This document shows, piece by piece, positions 21,172 to 29,505 of a stretch of DNA of 64,000 bases. The DNA lies in contig NZ_JPGL01000057.1 in assembly GCF_000732615.1 (NCBI RefSeq), forward strand, positions 1 to 64,000, written 5' to 3'. This DNA comes from Burkholderia paludis (GTDB taxonomy: Bacteria; Pseudomonadota; Gammaproteobacteria; Burkholderiales; Burkholderiaceae). The notes beneath the pieces were generated by a model. That model made no database searches. It saw only the letters and a program-made list of their open reading frames with translations, and had not been told where the DNA came from. Numbering within the stretch: position 1 is the stretch's first letter; each line of letters begins with the position of its first letter. A program made the position numbers and the translations under genes.

Positions 21172-23187
21172 ATGCTCACGCATCGACTGATTCGCGCATA
21201 CGCGCTCTACACGCTGGGGTTTCTCGGGTTCGTGCTGTTGATGTGGCGGATCGAGCGCGCCACCGGCTCCGGCGTATGGATCGGATACGTGTTCCTGTTC
21301 GTGCCGATCGCCGTGTACGCGGTGATCGGGCTGCTGTCGCGTACGTCCGATCTCGTCGAGTACTACGTGGCCGGGCGGCGCGTGCCGTCCGCGTTCAACG
21401 GGATGGCGACGGCGGCCGACTGGTTGTCGGCCGCGTCGTTCATCGGCCTGGCCGGGTCGCTCTACGCGACCGGCTACGACGCGCTGGCGTACCTGATGGG
21501 CTGGACGGGCGGATTCTGCCTCGTCGCGTTCCTGCTCGCACCGTATGTCCGCAAGCTCGCGCGCTACACGATTCCCGATTTTCTCGGGACGCGTTTTTCG
21601 AGCACGGCCGTGCGTGCGCTCGCGGCCGGCGCGGCGATCCTGTGTTCGTTCGTGTATCTGGTCGCGCAGATCCAGGGGATCGGCCTGATCGCGACGCGCT
21701 TCATCGGCGTCGATTTCGCGATCGGGATCTTCTGCGGGCTCGCGGGCATACTCGTGTGCTCGTTTCTCGGCGGGATGCGCGCGGTGACGTGGACGCAGGT
21801 CGCGCAGTACATCATCCTGATCAGCGCGATCCTGATTCCGGTGTCGCTGATCGCGATGAAGAACGGGCTCGGCCCCGTGCCGCAGTTCGGATACGGCAAG
21901 CTGATGGAGCGCGTCGCGGCGCGTGAGGCGCAGGTGCGCGACGCGGCCGGCGAGCAGCAGGTGCGCGACGCGTACCGCCGGCAGGCCGCGGATATCCAGA
22001 CGCGGCTCGACCGGCTGCCGTCGTCGTATGCGGACGCGCGCCGCCATCTCGCCGAGCAGCTTGCCGATTTGCGCCGCCACAACGGGCCGCTGCGCGAGAT
22101 CAGCCAGCGCGAACGCGAGCTGGCCGACTTCCCGCGCGATCCGGCGGCGGCGCGCGTCGCGTGGATGCAGGCGCGCGACGACCTGCTGGCGCGTGCCGAG
22201 CCGCCCGTGCCGATGCACGAGCCGTTTCCTGCGGCGAACGACGACGAGCGGAAGCCGCGCGAGCGGAATTTCCTCGCGCTGCTGCTATGCCTGTCGCTCG
22301 GCACCGCGAGCCTGCCGCACATCCTGACGCGCTACAACACGACCACGTCGGTCGCATCGGCGCGGCGCTCGGTGGGCTGGACGCTGTTCTTCATCGCGCT
22401 GTTCTACCTGAGCGTGCCGGTGCTCGCGGTGCTGATCAAGTACGAGATCCTCGCGAACCTCGTCGGGCGGCCGTTTGCCGAATTGCCGGCATGGGTCACG
22501 CAATGGCATCACTTCGAACCCGACCTGATCAGCGTCGTCGAGGTGATTCGCGACGGCATCGTGCACTGGTCGGAAATCCAGATGCAGCCGGACATGGTCG
22601 TGCTGGCCGCACCGGAGATCGCGGGGTTGCCCTATGTGGTTTCAGGATTGATCGCGGCCGGGGCCCTTGCGGCCGCGCTGTCTACGGCGGACGGACTGCT
22701 GCTGACGATCGCGAATGCGCTGTCGCACGACGTCTATTACTGCATGGTTGCGCCCGACGCATCGAGCCAGCGGCGCGTGACGATCTCGAAGGTGCTGCTG
22801 CTCGGCGTCGCGCTGTTCGCGTCGTATGTCGCGTCGCTCAATACGGGGAAGATCCTGTTTCTCGTCGGCGCCGCGTTCTCGCTGGCGGCATCGAGTTTCT
22901 TTCCGGTGCTGGTGCTCGGCGTGTTCTGGAAGCGCACGACGACGCGTGGCGCGATCGCCGGGATGGTGGCGGGGCTGGCGGTGTGCGTGTACTACATCGT
23001 GTCGACTTATCCGTACTTCACGCAGCTGACGGGATTCTCGGGGCGCACGTGGTTCGGGATCGAGCCGATCAGCTCGGGCGTGTTCGGCGTGCCGGCGGGG
23101 TTCGCGGTGGCGATCGCGGTGAGCTTGCTCGATCGGCAGCCGGATGAGTATACGCGGGCGCTGGTGGATTACATTCGGCACCCGTGA
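21172..23187 (+). CDS. Sodium:solute symporter, VC2705 subfamily (acetate-permease-like)
   Basis: 671-residue SSS-family secondary transporter with 12-13 hydrophobic helices. Family segments: DLVEYYVAGRRVPSAFNGMA, ADWLSAASFIGLAGSLYATG, PHILTRYNTT and LSTADGLLLTIANALSHDVY. It resembles ActP and probably imports a small organic acid, given the acs neighbour. A hydrophilic insertion of roughly 115 residues (about 246-360) rich in Arg, Glu, Ala and Gln is predicted to form coiled coil. It interrupts the membrane domain and explains the length over the usual ~550. Confidence 0.88.
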   Translation: MLTHRLIRAYALYTLGFLGFVLLMWRIERATGSGVWIGYVFLFVPIAVYAVIGLLSRTSDLVEYYVAGRRVPSAFNGMATAADWLSAASFIGLAGSLYATGYDALAYLMGWTGGFCLVAFLLAPYVRKLARYTIPDFLGTRFSSTAVRALAAGAAILCSFVYLVAQIQGIGLIATRFIGVDFAIGIFCGLAGILVCSFLGGMRAVTWTQVAQYIILISAILIPVSLIAMKNGLGPVPQFGYGKLMERVAAREAQVRDAAGEQQVRDAYRRQAADIQTRLDRLPSSYADARRHLAEQLADLRRHNGPLREISQRERELADFPRDPAAARVAWMQARDDLLARAEPPVPMHEPFPAANDDERKPRERNFLALLLCLSLGTASLPHILTRYNTTTSVASARRSVGWTLFFIALFYLSVPVLAVLIKYEILANLVGRPFAELPAWVTQWHHFEPDLISVVEVIRDGIVHWSEIQMQPDMVVLAAPEIAGLPYVVSGLIAAGALAAALSTADGLLLTIANALSHDVYYCMVAPDASSQRRVTISKVLLLGVALFASYVASLNTGKILFLVGAAFSLAASSFFPVLVLGVFWKRTTTRGAIAGMVAGLAVCVYYIVSTYPYFTQLTGFSGRTWFGIEPISSGVFGVPAGFAVAIAVSLLDRQPDEYTRALVDYIRHP

Positions 23188-23250
23188 CGCGAGACGGGCG
23201 CCGTTCGGGAGCGCCGGGCAGAAGAGCGGGGCACGGCACCGAGGGGCGGG

Positions 23251-23853
23251 TCAGAGCGCGGCGATCCCGAGTTCGGCGCCCTTGGTCGTTTGCACGCGGC
23301 TGAAGTCGCAGCTTCCATCCGTCACGCCGTTTGCGATGGGGATGGCGACGCAGACATAGGCACGCATGCCATGCGGCAGTGCCACGTGTCGAAATTCGCC
23401 GACCTTGATTGTCGCTACGCGGTCAACGGCAAATTGATCGGTGATCGGCGTCACGCCCGGCGCGATCGACATGGTCACTTCCGACGTCGAGCGGTCGATA
23501 TGCGATTTCAGCGTCTGGCTGCTGCCGATCTCCCCCGTAACCGTGAAGCGTATCGACGCCTGTCCGTCGGACACGCGTTGAACGGTGATCGCGAGCGTCG
23601 GCCTGGCAATGCCCGCCGCGCATCGGCCGGCAGTGCATTCGCGAACGGACAGGAGCGTGCGGAACGGCAGTGCCGGCTGACCGATGACGGACAGGCCGGT
23701 TGCGGACCCGCCGTCGCGCAGTGCTTGCTGCGACGGCGGAGGCGATGTGACGGCGACGGTGGTGCTGATCGTCGGGACTGAAGGCGTCGTCGCGCATGCC
23801 GACAGCATTGTCACGGCGCCAGCCATCATGACGAAGCGTGGACTGAATCGCAT
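23251..23853 (-). CDS. Putative lipoprotein of unknown function
   Basis: 200 residues from ATG 23853. The N-terminus RFSPRFVMMAGAVTMLSAC is a lipoprotein signal peptide with lipobox LSAC, so a lipid-anchored exported protein is expected. The rest is beta-rich, with few charged clusters and a Cys pair (RECTAGRCAAG). I do not recognise a domain. The open frame continues 30 codons upstream, but the signal peptide fixes the start. It is downstream of a broken DUF2939 gene on the same strand. Confidence 0.7.
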   Translation of the reverse strand: MRFSPRFVMMAGAVTMLSACATTPSVPTISTTVAVTSPPPSQQALRDGGSATGLSVIGQPALPFRTLLSVRECTAGRCAAGIARPTLAITVQRVSDGQASIRFTVTGEIGSSQTLKSHIDRSTSEVTMSIAPGVTPITDQFAVDRVATIKVGEFRHVALPHGMRAYVCVAIPIANGVTDGSCDFSRVQTTKGAELGIAAL

Positions 23854-23943
23854 GGATCTGACTCGCGGAGCCGAAACCTCGTATATCGTCAGATCAATGC
23901 ATATCTTTAGCGTGCGGCGTTCGGGATTCCACACGCCCGGCAA

Positions 23944-24570
23944 TCAGTCCGTGGCGAATTTGTCGATCGGCAGATTGACGCCGGTCAGCTTCCAGGACCA
24001 GAGCCCGTCGCGCTTGAACACGAACGTCACCGAGTCGTCCGTTCTTTCTCGTGCGGTTGCGTGGACAGTCGACCAGTTCTTGTAGCGTACCGAATAGTCG
24101 GCCTTGGGCGTCCCGTTTGATACGGATGGCGCCGCGTCGTTGCCGGTATCCGCATGAACTGCTGCCGGCGGTTCGACTGACGATGTGGCAGCCGGCACTG
24201 CGGGGGGCCCCGGCGCGTGCGGGTTTGGCTGTTCCTTGAGCCATCATGGTCATGACGCCTGCCGGCGTAACCATCGTGTCGATGAACTGATTCACGAAAC
24301 CCATCGCCATCATCATGCCTAGCCCGGCGAATGGATTCCTGCTCACGTCGGGCGAATTCGCCAGCTTCGCATGCATCATGGTCATGAGCTGGGCGCTCAG
24401 GTTTTCACGAAGCGACGGAAAGTCGATGTGCGAAGCGAACGAATCGGCATCCTTGTCCACCATCGCCGAGCGCATCTGGTACATGGCGATGTATGGGCTC
24501 GCCTAACTGGAAGCCACGCCTGCGGCATGGCTGTCGTCCTCAATAGCGCATGGAACCGCCAGCGTCGCAT
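23944..24570 (-). pseudogene. DUF2939 family protein, disrupted by frameshifts
   Basis: Pieces of one DUF2939 protein (exported, unknown function) lie in three frames. From 24570 down: MRRWRFHALL, a degraded signal segment; then in another frame ASPYIAMYQMRSAMVDKDAD and SFASHIDFPSLRENLSAQL (about 24500-24230). In a third frame come a Pro/Ala linker and YSVRYKNWSTVHATARE plus GLWSWKLTGVNLPIDKF, ending at 23944. Frameshifts are needed near 24500, where a TAG precedes ASPYIA, and near 24200-24245. Sequencing error is the alternative to true decay. Confidence 0.65.
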
Positions 24571-24576
24571 ATTCCG

Positions 24577-24999
24577 TCAGGCTGGCTGGAATGGGGAATC
24601 ATGGCCGTGCGCGTGCAGATAGTCGTCGACCCGTTTCAACAACAACGCGCAGCGTTGCGTGGTCGCTTCGCTATCGTTCAGTTCGTGACGTTCGAGGATC
24701 GAGAACTCCCGAACGATCGAACCGGTCGGGAACTGCTGCCAGCTGAGATCGATGTGGTACCAGTCGTCGCCGATACGAAGCCCGTTCCAGAAATGGACTT
24801 CCACCGCTGTTCCGGTCCAGACACTCCCTTTGACGATTTCGGTATCGGGGTAGTAGTGCTGCACCGTGCGGGAGGTGGGGTAGCACTGGCCCAACGCAGG
24901 ATTTCCCGCCTGCTCGATCTCCCGATACGCGGTTCGTCTGTCCCAGGAGGCGATCAGCGCCTCACGAAGGCGGAGCATGAAATCCGGGGGGCGCACCAT
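24577..24999 (-). CDS. YunG-like protein
   Basis: 140 residues of the YunG family, function unknown. Visible segments are LREALIASWDRRTAYREIEQ, GNPALGQCYPTSRTVQHYYP, WTGTAVEVHFWNGLRIG and WYHIDLSWQQFPTGSIV. The conserved Cys, two His and Asp suggest a small papain-like or transglutaminase-like fold, but that is speculative. It lay directly beyond the tRNA-Ser gene before the island entered. Confidence 0.72.
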   Translation of the reverse strand: MVRPPDFMLRLREALIASWDRRTAYREIEQAGNPALGQCYPTSRTVQHYYPDTEIVKGSVWTGTAVEVHFWNGLRIGDDWYHIDLSWQQFPTGSIVREFSILERHELNDSEATTQRCALLLKRVDDYLHAHGHDSPFQPA

Positions 25000-25235
25000 G
25001 GTCGGTCGGATCCTGTCGCGTCAAGGCGCCTGCGAGCGCTTAGGCGGCTGTTCGTTCAGTGGACGATGGGCGAATTGTCGGCGATCCGGATAGGTGTGTC
25101 GAGCGATTGCCTGCGGCCGCGAGCCGCCGCAGACGAGTGCGGCAGCCAACCGCGGTCGGTCATGCTGGAATTTCATGGCGAGCGAGAGCGGCAACAAGAT
25201 TCGGCGCCGGTGGAGCATTTCCGCATGATGGGCTG

Positions 25236-25277
25236 AAAAACAAAAAGCCCCGCAGATCATCGACCTTGCGGGGCTTT
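25236..25277 (-). terminator. Former terminator of tRNA-Ser, now displaced by the island
   Basis: 11-bp perfect stem AAAGCCCCGCA / TGCGGGGCTTT with T's following on the minus strand. It sits 12 bp beyond the left 17-bp tRNA repeat, in the orientation and at the distance expected of the native tRNA-Ser terminator before insertion. Confidence 0.75.
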
Positions 25278-25288
25278 CTCATCAATTC

Positions 25289-25305
25289 TGGCGGAGAGAG
25301 GGGGA
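25289..25305. repeat. Left attachment site (copy of tRNA-Ser 3' end)
   Basis: TGGCGGAGAGAGGGGGA is identical to 33542-33558 inside tRNA-Ser. The flanks diverge at once on the left and after this core on the right. It marks the distal end of the element. Confidence 0.88.
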
Positions 25306-25445
25306 GTCCAGTCCAAAAAATTAAATCACTTAAGAAACAATCACTTACTGATTCCGCCGGGGAGGGCTTTGTACCTTCCGGCGGCTCCAATCTTGTACCA
25401 CAGACGGCATGCAGCAAGCAACGCATAACGTAAAGAAAACCACAA
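25306..25445. other. Island left end, non-coding
   Basis: AT-rich for about 40 bp, followed by an inverted repeat CCGCCGG ... CCGGCGG at about 25353-25385. It may act as a terminator for the YaaC-like gene or as an integrase arm region. No ORF is seen. Confidence 0.45.
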
Positions 25446-26480
25446 CTAACGTGTAGCGCGACCCGGTATCATGAATTCTTGGCCTGTAATTTCCGACGAT
25501 ATTTCGTCAATAAATTGAGATGGAGAAATTTCCACAAATTCACTTAAAAGCCAATTGTGTTGACTCTCGAGGTGTTTTGCAAGTTTATCGGGGGTATATC
25601 GGGCCAGCTCACTTAAACGATGCATCGCCGCAAAAGCCAGGGGTACGGTATGGCGCTCGATAAAATTCGGCAGATTCCGCTTGTGACGTTTTAAATACCA
25701 CAATCTAGTTGGCCCATAAATATAGAAAAGATATTTTCTTGTGGTGTGGTGATAATTGGTTAGGGCCGCAATATTGCCGGCGGCATTGCCCCCTCTAACC
25801 CACTTAAACCTTTTCTTTCGTCTAACCCTATAGCAGCTTGCGTCGCCGTTGTCTCTTTCAAAAGTCTGTGGCAGTAAATTTAATGTCTGTCCATGAACAT
25901 AGTGAGGATCGAGCACGGCCGTAAACCAAGAATTTTCGGAGCCGGGTGCATGTACATAAGTCGGCTTGGAGATTGGCAAAAATAGCTCTTGCTCACTTGT
26001 AAACGTGAGATGGTACGCGCGATGTATAAAAGGAAGGTTGTAGAATATTTCTTTTAGTGAGTATGTGTTCTTGTTTACTTGTTCGCCATAATAACGACAT
26101 AATTCAGATAGAATTCCGTTGTTTTGAAATTTCACCATCTCGCGTGCGAGGCTTACTCTGCCAACCTTTCCCCATCCGGAAACACCGTGCCGAGGGTTAA
26201 ATGCAACTCCTTTTACTTTGAGGAGGCATTTTGCCGCATTAAGAAAACAATAATAAGCGGTTAGTGGGGCAGATGTATTGGGAAGTGATTTTGTTGCATC
26301 GTAGAACGCCTTTGCCTGCTCCCAGTAGAACAAAGCATCATTGTTTCCTTGTCGCTTTAGCCATAAACTCACATATTCCCATGTACTGGTAACGAGAACT
26401 GTTTGGCATCCCCAGTCTGGTGACTTAAAGGCTTTGTGGAGGCGTAATTCTCGTCCTAAATGCGTATGTTGGATCGCCAT
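25446..26480 (-). CDS. YaaC-like protein (island cargo)
   Basis: 344 residues resembling the YaaC family, whose biochemical role is unknown. Family-like features are the N-terminal WEYVSLWLKRQ, the tetratricopeptide-like helix YYCFLNAAKCLLKVKGVAF, GVSGWGKVG, and a C-terminal helical block with HTVPLAFAAMHRLSELARYT. It is mostly helical with aromatic-rich segments, no signal peptide and no membrane helix. AT-rich coding sequence (TTT, AAT, AAA codons) sets it apart from the chromosome. It diverges from the proteasome-like gene, with 89 bp between starts. Assignment is by overall resemblance only. Confidence 0.6.
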   Translation of the reverse strand: MAIQHTHLGRELRLHKAFKSPDWGCQTVLVTSTWEYVSLWLKRQGNNDALFYWEQAKAFYDATKSLPNTSAPLTAYYCFLNAAKCLLKVKGVAFNPRHGVSGWGKVGRVSLAREMVKFQNNGILSELCRYYGEQVNKNTYSLKEIFYNLPFIHRAYHLTFTSEQELFLPISKPTYVHAPGSENSWFTAVLDPHYVHGQTLNLLPQTFERDNGDASCYRVRRKKRFKWVRGGNAAGNIAALTNYHHTTRKYLFYIYGPTRLWYLKRHKRNLPNFIERHTVPLAFAAMHRLSELARYTPDKLAKHLESQHNWLLSEFVEISPSQFIDEISSEITGQEFMIPGRATR

Positions 26481-26569
26481 ATTTTGTTTTCGACCTTAAA
26501 CTGAAAAGTAGGCGTGCGGCATGCCCATGAAGAGTATCATAGGGCATCGCTTTGTTCGGGGCTGCGCCA

Positions 26570-27379
26570 ATGACGCTTATGGTTGTGTGGTATCGACAAC
26601 AACGCCAGCAAGTCTGGTGTGCTGCGGACACGCGAATATCGAGGGGTGATGGCGTAGCGACCGACCATGGGCCCAAAGTCTTCTCCGTGCCAGTAGTCTG
26701 TCACGTCCAACAGGGCAATGCTGTTCAGTGGAGGTCCGTTCGTCGCTACTCGGTTGGCTTCGCGTTCTGCGGTAACAGCCTTGCTGCCACAAGCACGCAC
26801 GCTCTCGCCTCTGCATGCACGCAATCGCTTGCATCAAGAAATGGCCAAGACCGCCCCGTTTCTGTAGAGGCTATTGCTGAACTGTACAGAAGTATTGGCG
26901 AATACCAAGTGCGAGACATCGCTGGTCGTGTGGTGCAGAATCCCGAAACCTACTTTTTTCAAGGCGTAATCTTTGGATACTGCCTCGCCCATAGACGCTT
27001 TCTAGGCTTTGAGATTGCTCCTCATTTAGCGGCAGATGGGTTCTCTATGGCTGTAAGGGAGATGCAGCTGGTCCCCAATCTCTTCTACCCTTACGGCAGC
27101 GGCAAGGAGGAGTTCCTTAGATTGCATCACGAACTGCGGAATCAACCGGACCCAGGTGTTATTAGGACGCTGAGCCATATGGTCGCCCAGGGTGCTCACC
27201 ATGAGGTCGGCGGACACGTTCAGATAGGTATTAGCGGTACGGGGGGATTTAGATTGTCGCCGGTGCTCAATTTAGCAGGTGCACAGGATCGCCTGGTGAC
27301 ATTCCTTGGATGGGATGTCTCGCAAGCTCCCGAACTGGACGGCTACAGAATCGGTTTTGAAGCCATTGGCCTAGACTGA
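26570..27379 (+). CDS. Proteasome-like Ntn-hydrolase (island cargo)
   Basis: 269 residues beginning Met-Thr. If Met is removed, the N-terminal Thr1 is followed by VVWYRQQRQQVWCAADTRIS and GDGVATDHGPKVFSVPVV. Asp19 and Lys35 fall within two residues of the Asp17/Lys33 of the proteasome beta-subunit triad. YSVGFAFCGNSLAATSTHAL matches the next strand-helix unit (compare the GFAGS region of HslV). I infer a self-activated or unprocessed Thr peptidase of the proteasome/HslV fold. No ATPase partner is nearby. ATG 26570 was preferred over a TTG at 26552 because it exposes the Thr. Confidence 0.7.
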   Translation: MTLMVVWYRQQRQQVWCAADTRISRGDGVATDHGPKVFSVPVVCHVQQGNAVQWRSVRRYSVGFAFCGNSLAATSTHALASACTQSLASRNGQDRPVSVEAIAELYRSIGEYQVRDIAGRVVQNPETYFFQGVIFGYCLAHRRFLGFEIAPHLAADGFSMAVREMQLVPNLFYPYGSGKEEFLRLHHELRNQPDPGVIRTLSHMVAQGAHHEVGGHVQIGISGTGGFRLSPVLNLAGAQDRLVTFLGWDVSQAPELDGYRIGFEAIGLD

Positions 27380-27507
27380 GGGTGAAGGTCGTAGATTCTA
27401 CCGGAAGCCGTACCAGATGGGCCGCACTTATACGTCGATGATGCTATCGGCGGGCGAGCACCAGAACAGTGATGAATGCACGAGTTGAGACGTTGGAGCA
27501 AGCAGAT

Positions 27508-28305
27508 TCACGAGTGGTCACTAAATGCTTGAGCGATTACATTTATTTTTAGGAAGTGAGTCTGCCGCGCACCACCGGTTACGAGCATTCCAGCAAGTGC
27601 GTAGTGTTGGCCATTTTCATTTTTATGGCCGACAAAAACTGGAGAGCCACTAAAACCATCTAGGTCATTTTGCCACGATATGTTCGCCAACTTTAGTCTA
27701 TCGTCGCCACCAGAAAGTGCTAGATGACCAGTAAATTTCGCTGCCTGAAGGATGACAGTATTGTCGTTATTTTTGAAATTTAGAAAATCCGTCCCTGTTC
27801 CTGATGTCGGATAGCCAATGCACGAAAATACTATACCCCTTTCAGCTGCAATGTCACTTTGTGTCAAGGGGAGTCGGATGAAATCATTAAGCCAATCTCC
27901 GGCTGGCGGAATTTTGACTGCGCGAGACAATAAAATCTTCCTTTGTTTTTCGCTTTTCAAGATATCTATCGGAAAAATGACTACATCAGCTAGCTCGCCG
28001 AGTACGGGTGAATATGTATCTTTCAGTAAGACTATATTATCAAAGGAGATGTAATCGTTTTTGTTGATATGGCGCTTATTATAAGGCGCCAGCACTCTCA
28101 ATCGCTCTGCAGCTTCAGTTACAGAAAGGTTGTTGTGGCCTTCTAGGCAATGTTTTGCTGTAATGTAGAATAATTGCCTCCCGCGCCTTGCAAAAAATCC
28201 TGTTCCTCGTATGTATGGATAATCCTCAAAACCTTTCTCTATGAATAGATTTGGGGCCACGCATTCGCTTGGGTAACCAGTGTGAATAAAAGAAATTTTA
28301 GTCAC
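27508..28305 (-). CDS. Trypsin-like serine protease (island cargo)
   Basis: 265 residues with a chymotrypsin-fold triad. His52 is in LFYITAKHCLEG (compare TAAHC), Asp107 in GELADVVIFPID, and Ser219 in LDGFSGSPVFVG (compare GDSGGP). GTGFFARRGR precedes the His as in HtrA/trypsin proteins. No signal peptide or PDZ domain is seen, so it is probably cytoplasmic and intracellularly controlled. It is AT-rich and converges on the proteasome-like gene. Cytosolic trypsin-like domains recur in anti-phage systems, which suggests but does not prove such a role. Confidence 0.78.
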   Translation of the reverse strand: MTKISFIHTGYPSECVAPNLFIEKGFEDYPYIRGTGFFARRGRQLFYITAKHCLEGHNNLSVTEAAERLRVLAPYNKRHINKNDYISFDNIVLLKDTYSPVLGELADVVIFPIDILKSEKQRKILLSRAVKIPPAGDWLNDFIRLPLTQSDIAAERGIVFSCIGYPTSGTGTDFLNFKNNDNTVILQAAKFTGHLALSGGDDRLKLANISWQNDLDGFSGSPVFVGHKNENGQHYALAGMLVTGGARQTHFLKINVIAQAFSDHS

Positions 28306-28436
28306 GAAACTTTAGAAATTTTAAATTGCTTTAAATTTGCTGTCTAAGCCAGATGCCGCAACGCTAAGTGACGGACACAAGCGACCACTCTAAATGCTGA
28401 TTTTCATTAGGCGGTGAGGATAGCTCCGTTTGCTTT

Positions 28437-29309
28437 CTAAGTAGTCGCTTCGTCGGAAGCTGCTTTCCGACGAGGCACACCCTTTCGCACCACCACCATG
28501 CCAGCAGACGGTCCTGTCCTAGCAAGCTCACATTGCGGCCACATCGAAACCGCACTGATTTTTTGCAGAGCAGCGTCCAGAGCAAGCAGCCACTTGCTGT
28601 TTTGCTTCGTTGATTCCCGTCCCGTTATCTCCTTGAGCGTGGCTGGCCTGGTGTCAAACACCAGTTTGTTCGACGCAAAATAAGCGTGGAGACCCTTTGC
28701 GAGCGGATCGCTCCCAAGCGCGTTCCGTGCTTTGCCCGATAACGCCAGCCATGCGCCCCCCTCCAGCAATGCCGCAACGCCGTCCGAAAGCATAACGCGA
28801 TAATCGTAGGGGGCGGTAGTGTTCGGCGGACGCTCAACTTTAGCTAGGAACCGAGTGCGAACCAATGGCCGCATCTCTTCTTTCGGCGCGCGCTGCTCAA
28901 ACTTGAATTCCGCCAAGCACAGACGTTGTAACGAGTCGTCGAACAGCGTGTCCGTCTTGCCGCCACGACTGCGACCCAGCGCGGCCAGCGCTTCGCTACG
29001 CTTAAAAAACACCGTCGCACTGCCAGTCGGAACGCTATCGCGATAAGCACGCGCCAACAGCCAGAAAAACAGGTCGGCGTCGCTCTGGGACAAACGAGGC
29101 CCTTCAAGCTGTTCGACACGATACTGTGACGTAGCGCCGAGCCTCAACGGCTCACCTCTTACAATCGTCGGTCGTTGAGCGGCTCCGGCATACTCAAGCG
29201 CACTGAATACGGCGCTTCGCACAAGGATATGTGGTGCGATACGGGTATCGACTTTCACCCCATGCGGCAACTTGAGTGCTGGCCACGCAGTTTTTGCTGC
29301 ACTGGTCAC
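28437..29309 (-). CDS. TrfA-like plasmid replication initiator
   Basis: 290 residues resembling TrfA of IncP plasmids, which binds origin iterons and loads the replication machinery. Family-like stretches: ILVRSAVFSALEYAG, RLSQSDADLFFWLLARAYRD, FFKRSEALAALGRSRGGKT, and LGSDPLAKGLHAYFASNK. GTG 29309 was chosen because AGGAGA lies 6 nt upstream. Longer starts (ATG 29351, TTG 29369) overlap the iterons. Its presence indicates that the element has, or descends from, an autonomously replicating plasmid. Confidence 0.75.
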   Translation of the reverse strand: MTSAAKTAWPALKLPHGVKVDTRIAPHILVRSAVFSALEYAGAAQRPTIVRGEPLRLGATSQYRVEQLEGPRLSQSDADLFFWLLARAYRDSVPTGSATVFFKRSEALAALGRSRGGKTDTLFDDSLQRLCLAEFKFEQRAPKEEMRPLVRTRFLAKVERPPNTTAPYDYRVMLSDGVAALLEGGAWLALSGKARNALGSDPLAKGLHAYFASNKLVFDTRPATLKEITGRESTKQNSKWLLALDAALQKISAVSMWPQCELARTGPSAGMVVVRKGVPRRKAASDEATT

Positions 29310-29350
29310 TACTTGTCTCCTGAAGAAGTTAGGCAAGCATAGCGAAATCA

Positions 29351-29405
29351 TGGACTGATGGCTACGCAAGAAATGGACTGATGGATTTAACTCGTGGACT
29401 GAAGG
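29351..29405. repeat. Iteron-like direct repeats upstream of rep
   Basis: TGGACTGATGG occurs at 29351 and 29374, and a variant TGGACTGAAGG at 29395. Spacings are 23 and 21 bp, about two helical turns, as in iteron origins bound by Rep proteins. Confidence 0.7.
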
Positions 29406-29468
29406 ATTCGTCTGCGCGGGAATGAACTTTATTTCACAGCACTTTTTTTCATTGTGTGAGCGGGCAAA

Positions 29469-29505
29469 GCATTATTTAATATCAGGCCTTTAAGTAATAA
29501 TTCGT
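29469..29505. other. AT-rich, partly palindromic stretch: candidate origin unwinding element
   Basis: A 37-bp block of about 75% A+T containing ATTATT ... AATAAT. It sits about 65 bp from the last iteron in an otherwise GC-rich stretch. The position fits a DNA unwinding element of an iteron-type origin; function is inferred. Confidence 0.45.

Noticed and set aside
20812..22218. 468-codon minus-strand frame opposite the symporter
   Set aside because: Charged low-complexity translation complementary to the symporter; the plus strand has a clear family match.
25021..25260. 79-codon minus-strand ORF between the YunG-like gene and the terminator
   Set aside because: It overlaps the displaced terminator, has no family match and has a His/Arg-rich composition typical of chance frames.
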